In this document: in pieces, positions 7,579 to 10,285 of the stretch
Position numbering within the stretch: the first letter of the stretch is position 1
Layout: every line of letters starts with the position of its first letter
Assembly (NCBI GenBank): GCA_964544695.1
Contig: CAZJDB010000061.1
Location: 1 to 10,285, forward strand
DNA from: Dinghuibacter sp964544695
Lineage (GTDB): Bacteria > Bacteroidota > Bacteroidia > Chitinophagales > Chitinophagaceae
Direction of reading: 5' to 3'
Length of the DNA stretch: 10,285 nucleotides
Position numbers and translations under genes: made by a program
Notes under the pieces: model-generated
What the model was told of the DNA's origin: nothing
The model's input: only the letters and a program-made list of their open reading frames with translations
Databases searched by the model: none

Positions 7579-8332
7579 AACGATACTGGTCGATGACGAA
7601 CCAAGGGGACTCAGCGCCCTCAAAATGTTGTTGCAGCTTCACTGTCCCCAGGTAAAGATCGTCGCAGAATGCTCCGATGCAGGCAGCGCCCTGGAACAAA
7701 TATCGGCGCTGACCCCGGATCTGGTCTTCCTGGATATTTCCATGCCCGACAAAAGCGGATTCGATCTCCTGAACGAGTTGCGCCCCGTCCGATTCGAGAT
7801 CATTTTCATTACCGCCCACAACGAATACACGATCCAAGCCTTCAAATACAGCGCTATCGATTATTTGCTAAAACCCGTAGACGAAGACCAAATGATAGAA
7901 GCGGTATGCCGTGCCGAAGAACGGATCATCCAAAAAGTCTCGGCTCGCCGGGTGGAGACCTTTCTTTATAATTTGCAAAAAGTGCAAGTGCCCGGGGAAA
8001 TGAAGCTCTGCATCGCTGACATGAAAGGCTTCAGGGTGATCCATCTCGCAGATGTCATCTACTGCGAAAGTGACAGCAGCTATACCGTATTTCACCTGGT
8101 GGGCAGCCAGTCCATTATCACTTCCAAATCCATCCTCGAATACGAGCTGCTCCTTGAACAGAGTCACTTTTGCCGTATCCACAAGTCCTTCCTCGTGAAT
8201 CTCCAGCACATCAAGGAATACATCCGGGGGGAAGGCGGAAGCGTGGTACTTTCGGATGGAAAAACGGTCGAGGTTTCCAGGAGGAAGAAGGAGGCATTTA
8301 TCATGAAGATGAAAGAGCTGTTTAAATATTAA
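7565..8332 (+). CDS. LytTR-family response regulator
   Basis: Cytoplasmic DNA-binding response regulator of 255 residues. The receiver domain (about 4-120) has the acidic pair D10/D11 in ILVDDE, phospho-acceptor Asp57 in LVFLDISMPD, Thr83 in IIFITAHNEY, and Lys103 in DYLLKPV, so all canonical receiver residues are present. The C-terminal LytTR DNA-binding domain (about 146-255) shows DVIYCESDSSYTVFHL, TSKSILEYE, FCRIHKSFLVNLQHIKEY and VEVSRRKKEAF. The start at 7565 overlaps the kinase end by 14 bases; an in-frame ATG at 7571 (MIKTILVDDE) is the alternative. Kinases of the QMNPHF type pair typically with LytTR regulators, so this is the cognate partner. Its target promoters are not evident here. 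The gene 25 bases downstream is probably in the same transcript rather than behind its own promoter. Confidence 0.95.
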   Translation: MSMIKTILVDDEPRGLSALKMLLQLHCPQVKIVAECSDAGSALEQISALTPDLVFLDISMPDKSGFDLLNELRPVRFEIIFITAHNEYTIQAFKYSAIDYLLKPVDEDQMIEAVCRAEERIIQKVSARRVETFLYNLQKVQVPGEMKLCIADMKGFRVIHLADVIYCESDSSYTVFHLVGSQSIITSKSILEYELLLEQSHFCRIHKSFLVNLQHIKEYIRGEGGSVVLSDGKTVEVSRRKKEAFIMKMKELFKY

Positions 8333-8357
8333 ATTCGTGGACCAAAACCTGCATTCG

Positions 8358-9311
8358 ATGAAGCCTTTTATCTTTCTGTCCCTTTTACTCTGTTTTCAAG
8401 CTCACGGCCAAAACCTCACTATGTATGGCCGAGGCCTCTATCCGGGAGACGACAGCATATATGACGATCTTCGCCTTTCTGGCTTCACCACCATCGTCCT
8501 TTCCAGCTTCTATATCCACGCGAATGGGGATGTCTACTCCGGCGACAGCCGAAACCCAATCATTCATGACGGAAAATACATCGGAGATACCGCGTGGCTT
8601 CGCCGCATTGCTTCGCTGCGGCGATCCGTCACCCGTATCGAGATCCTCCTGGAAGGCCGTTGGTTTAACCAGCCTCCCAATACCTTTGACTTTATCCGCG
8701 ATTGGTCGGATGCCAGCCGGCAGATACCAGGAATTGTCACCGGAACGGCGACTGGTAGCACCCTTTATCAAATTGCCAACGTGTTTAAAAACTCCCTGGG
8801 CGTGGATGCGGTCTCCATCGACGATGAATCCGTCTATGACAGCACTTCCATTCTTCGCTATGGTGAAATGCTTTCGCACCTCGGTCTGCATATGTCCCTT
8901 TGCCCCTTCACCAACATGCATTACTGGAGGGCCTTGGTCAACGGCTCTCAAAAAGGGCTGATCGATGCAATCTACCTCCAGTGTTATGATGGGGGCGCCC
9001 ACAATACGCCCGGCCCATGGGTTGACAGTGTGGCCTCCGGTATCCCGGTTTACCCGATTTTCCTTTGTCGCGGGTCATTCAGCTCCTGCTCGACGAGTCA
9101 TAACAGCAAAACTCCTGATGAGATCAAGGCCGAAATGATTCGGTTTAAGGCGTCTTACCCCGGTTTGAATGGCGGGGCTATCTGGCAGATGGAGGATGTC
9201 AAAAGTTATGTGAGAAACAACTGCGCTGCCCGCGACCCACAGTCAGGGACGGCTATTTCTGTTAGTGATTACCTGATGCAATTGAGGAATAGTTTGAAGG
9301 AAGGGTTATAA
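8358..9311 (+). CDS. Secreted TIM-barrel protein resembling glycoside hydrolase family 18
   Basis: The open frame reaches a GTG at 8337, but the ATG at 8358 opens a clean signal peptide (MKPFIFLSLLLCFQAHGQ), giving 317 residues, so that start is chosen. After early strands (TMYGRGLYPG, FTTIVLSSFYI, RIEILLEG) comes GVDAVSIDDE (148-157), which aligns with the GH18 catalytic signature G(F/L)DG(V/I)D(I/F)D.E. Asp150, Asp155 and the proton-donor position Glu157 are kept; the middle Asp is Ser153. Later IDAIYLQCYDGG resembles the barrel strand that carries the conserved Tyr in chitinases and ENGases, and GGAIWQMED resembles the final strand. Six cysteines lie in the mature half. No T9SS sorting domain is seen at the C-terminus. 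The protein is probably periplasmic or secreted, acting on or binding N-acetylglucosamine-containing glycans (inference). It lies 25 bases after the LytTR regulator on the same strand, so it is likely co-transcribed. Family assignment is moderate because it rests on a few motifs. Confidence 0.6.
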   Translation: MKPFIFLSLLLCFQAHGQNLTMYGRGLYPGDDSIYDDLRLSGFTTIVLSSFYIHANGDVYSGDSRNPIIHDGKYIGDTAWLRRIASLRRSVTRIEILLEGRWFNQPPNTFDFIRDWSDASRQIPGIVTGTATGSTLYQIANVFKNSLGVDAVSIDDESVYDSTSILRYGEMLSHLGLHMSLCPFTNMHYWRALVNGSQKGLIDAIYLQCYDGGAHNTPGPWVDSVASGIPVYPIFLCRGSFSSCSTSHNSKTPDEIKAEMIRFKASYPGLNGGAIWQMEDVKSYVRNNCAARDPQSGTAISVSDYLMQLRNSLKEGL

Positions 9312-9317
9312 CATTCA

Positions 9318-9350
9318 TTTGAACTGCCGCAAAAAACGCGGCAATTCAAA
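9318..9350. repeat. Palindromic repeat, copy 1 (hairpin with AAAAAAC loop)
   Basis: Arms of 13 bases (TTTGAACTGCCGC at 9318-9330 and its near-complement at 9338-9350) flank the 7-base loop AAAAAAC. One position does not pair (C opposite A on the plus strand; it becomes a U-G wobble in a minus-strand RNA). The repeat begins 6 bases after the stop of the GH18-like gene, so it may end that transcript, though no long T run follows. It is related to copy 2 at 9538-9584 in the same orientation. Confidence 0.8.
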
Positions 9351-9537
9351 ATATTTATTGTCAGGCACTTGTGAATAAAAATCACATTCTTTCTTACGAT
9401 TTTTAAGTTTTTATTTCACTTAAAGCAATAATTTACAACGTCTTAGTAAGTCAAAGATTACAATTTTGGTGTCCCAAATGTTCTACTTTTATATCTGGAA
9501 TTTCAAAAATGAAATCATATGACAAACCAATGAAAAC
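9351..9537. other. AT-rich non-coding spacer between the two palindromes
   Basis: 187 bases of strongly AT-rich DNA with no credible gene, lying between the two palindromes. The whole gene-free stretch is 9312-9603. It holds a small perfect hairpin ATTTCA-AAAA-TGAAAT (9500-9515) and an imperfect inverted repeat GTGAATAAAAA (9371-9381) against TTTTTATTTCAC (9408-9419). No clear promoter for rhuM could be picked out. The composition break with the GC-rich genes to the left marks this as the probable edge of an accessory segment. Confidence 0.55.
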
Positions 9538-9584
9538 CAACTAGTTTGAACTCCCGCAAAAAACGCGGTAGTTCGAACTAGTTG
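9538..9584. repeat. Palindromic repeat, copy 2 (longer arms, same loop)
   Basis: Arms of 20 bases (9538-9557 and 9565-9584) flank the same loop AAAAAAC at 9558-9564. Two positions are not Watson-Crick paired: a T-G wobble and a C-T mismatch. The inner 33 bases match copy 1 except at a few positions, while the outer CAACTAG / CTAGTTG extension is found only here. It ends 19 bases before the rhuM start, so if transcribed it would form a strong hairpin in the leader of that gene. Confidence 0.8.
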
Positions 9585-9603
9585 ATTATCTAATACTTAT
9601 AAC

Positions 9604-10285
9604 ATGACTGAAGGAAAGGGGGAGATCATAATCTACAATGAGTTGGAAGGAGGCCCACAAATTGAAGTGAAACTTGAAGGTCAAACACTATGGCTATCCC
9701 AAAAGCTTATAGGGGATCTATTTGAGAAAGATTCAGATACGATCGGCACGCATATTAAAAACATTTATGCAGAGGGGGAACTAGAGGAAAGCCCTACAAT
9801 GTCCCTATTCTTAATAAATCAAAAAGAAGGAAATCGGAAAATCAAGAGGGAGGTAAAATTCTATAACCTTGATGTTATTCTCTCAGTAGGATATCGGGTC
9901 AGTTCCAAACGCGGGACCGCGTTTCGTAAATGGTCGAACAAAGTGCTGGGAGATTATTTGATCAAAGGCTATGCACATAATGAAAAGTTGTTGCGGGAAA
10001 AGCAGGAACAACTCGATGCGCTAAAACAAGCGGTTACCCTAATCACCAACGTCACAAATTCACAGTCCATTTCCGGCGATCAAGCCGCCGGTCTGTTTCG
10101 TGTATTATCGGATTATACCTATGCGCTGGACGTGCTGGATAGGTATGATCACCAAGTACTAACCATAGAAGCTACTTCTCCGGCCCAACTGTTCCATATT
10201 ACTTATTATTCAGCTATGGAAGCGATAATGGGCATAAAAGAAAGGTTTGGTGGGAGCGCTTTATTCGGGAATGAGAAGGACGAAT
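9604..10285 (+). CDS. RhuM-family protein, probably RhuM-Fic fusion, C-terminus cut by window edge
   Basis: An ATG at 9604 opens a frame of 227 codons that runs off the window; an in-frame TAA four codons upstream fixes it as the first start. The N-terminal part has the RhuM pattern: V.LEGQTLWLSQ (22-33), LFEKDSDTIGTHIKNI (39-54) with EGEL, then YNLDVILSVGYRV (87-99), KRGTAFRKW and VLGDYLIKGY. From about 165 the sequence LFRVLSDYTYALDVLDRYDHQ and the end ALFGNEKDE resemble the linker that, in many family members, leads into a Fic/Doc domain. The HPFxxGNGR-type motif would lie just outside the window, so the Fic part is inference. RhuM was named from a Salmonella pathogenicity island gene; its biochemical role is not established. 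Base composition is clearly lower in GC than the genes to the left (24 of 60 at 9661-9720), which points to acquisition. Confidence 0.85.
   Translation, partial: MTEGKGEIIIYNELEGGPQIEVKLEGQTLWLSQKLIGDLFEKDSDTIGTHIKNIYAEGELEESPTMSLFLINQKEGNRKIKREVKFYNLDVILSVGYRVSSKRGTAFRKWSNKVLGDYLIKGYAHNEKLLREKQEQLDALKQAVTLITNVTNSQSISGDQAAGLFRVLSDYTYALDVLDRYDHQVLTIEATSPAQLFHITYYSAMEAIMGIKERFGGSALFGNEKDE

Noticed and set aside
8337..8357. GTG start for the GH18-like gene
   Set aside because: The ATG at 8358 opens a normal signal peptide, and the extra seven residues would only dilute it.
8385..9002. A 205-codon minus-strand frame opposite the GH18-like gene
   Set aside because: The plus-strand frame has a signal peptide and family motifs; the antisense frame has none.
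9500..9515. Small AT-only hairpin ATTTCA / TGAAAT
   Set aside because: A six-base AT-rich stem is expected by chance in such AT-rich DNA.
9509..9544. Possible 11-codon leader peptide (ATG at 9509, TAG at 9542) ending in palindrome 2
   Set aside because: Very short, no ribosome binding site, and no amino-acid run that would suggest attenuation; likely chance.

Overview
The window reads as a chromosomal segment of a member of the Bacteroidota, perhaps Chitinophagaceae (phylum fairly confident, family a guess). The reasons are the large periplasmic-propeller sensor kinase paired with a LytTR response regulator, the lack of clear Shine-Dalgarno sequences before most starts, and signal peptides of the short 'YAQ / AAQ / HGQ' type. 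Most of the window is GC-rich (for example 44 of 60 bases at 2161-2220). Past about 9312 it turns AT-rich (16 of 60 at 9361-9420).

Layout. (1) Positions 1-95, minus strand: the first 31 codons of a cation-transporting P-type ATPase that runs off the left edge. It is divergent from (2) a two-gene plus-strand operon, acetate kinase (ackA, 166-1371) and phosphoketolase (xfp, 1368-3728), overlapping by ATGA. Together these form a phosphoketolase shunt: xylulose-5-P or fructose-6-P is cleaved to acetyl phosphate, and acetate kinase converts that to acetate plus ATP. (3) 3725-4324, minus strand: an exported protein of two tandem DUF4242 domains, converging on xfp with a 4-base overlap of the stop codons. 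(4) 4462-8332, plus strand: a hybrid propeller/Y_Y_Y sensor histidine kinase of the LytS/YehU type and its LytTR response regulator, overlapping by 14 bases. (5) 8358-9311: a secreted TIM-barrel protein resembling GH18, 25 bases after the regulator and probably co-transcribed. (6) 9312-9603: an AT-rich non-coding stretch bracketed by two related palindromes that share the same 7-base loop. (7) 9604 to the right edge: the N-terminal part of a RhuM-family protein, probably of the RhuM-Fic type, with lower GC than the rest and probably acquired.

The left part is ordinary central and energy metabolism, with a divergent acetate kinase that has lost some usual active-site residues. The middle is a sensing module with a likely exported carbohydrate-binding or -cleaving partner. 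The right edge looks like the start of an accessory region. I saw no CRISPR array, tRNA, rRNA or insertion sequence. I found no convincing wholly new system. The items most worth checking are the altered acetate kinase, the palindrome pair next to rhuM, and the GH18-like protein tied to the two-component system.
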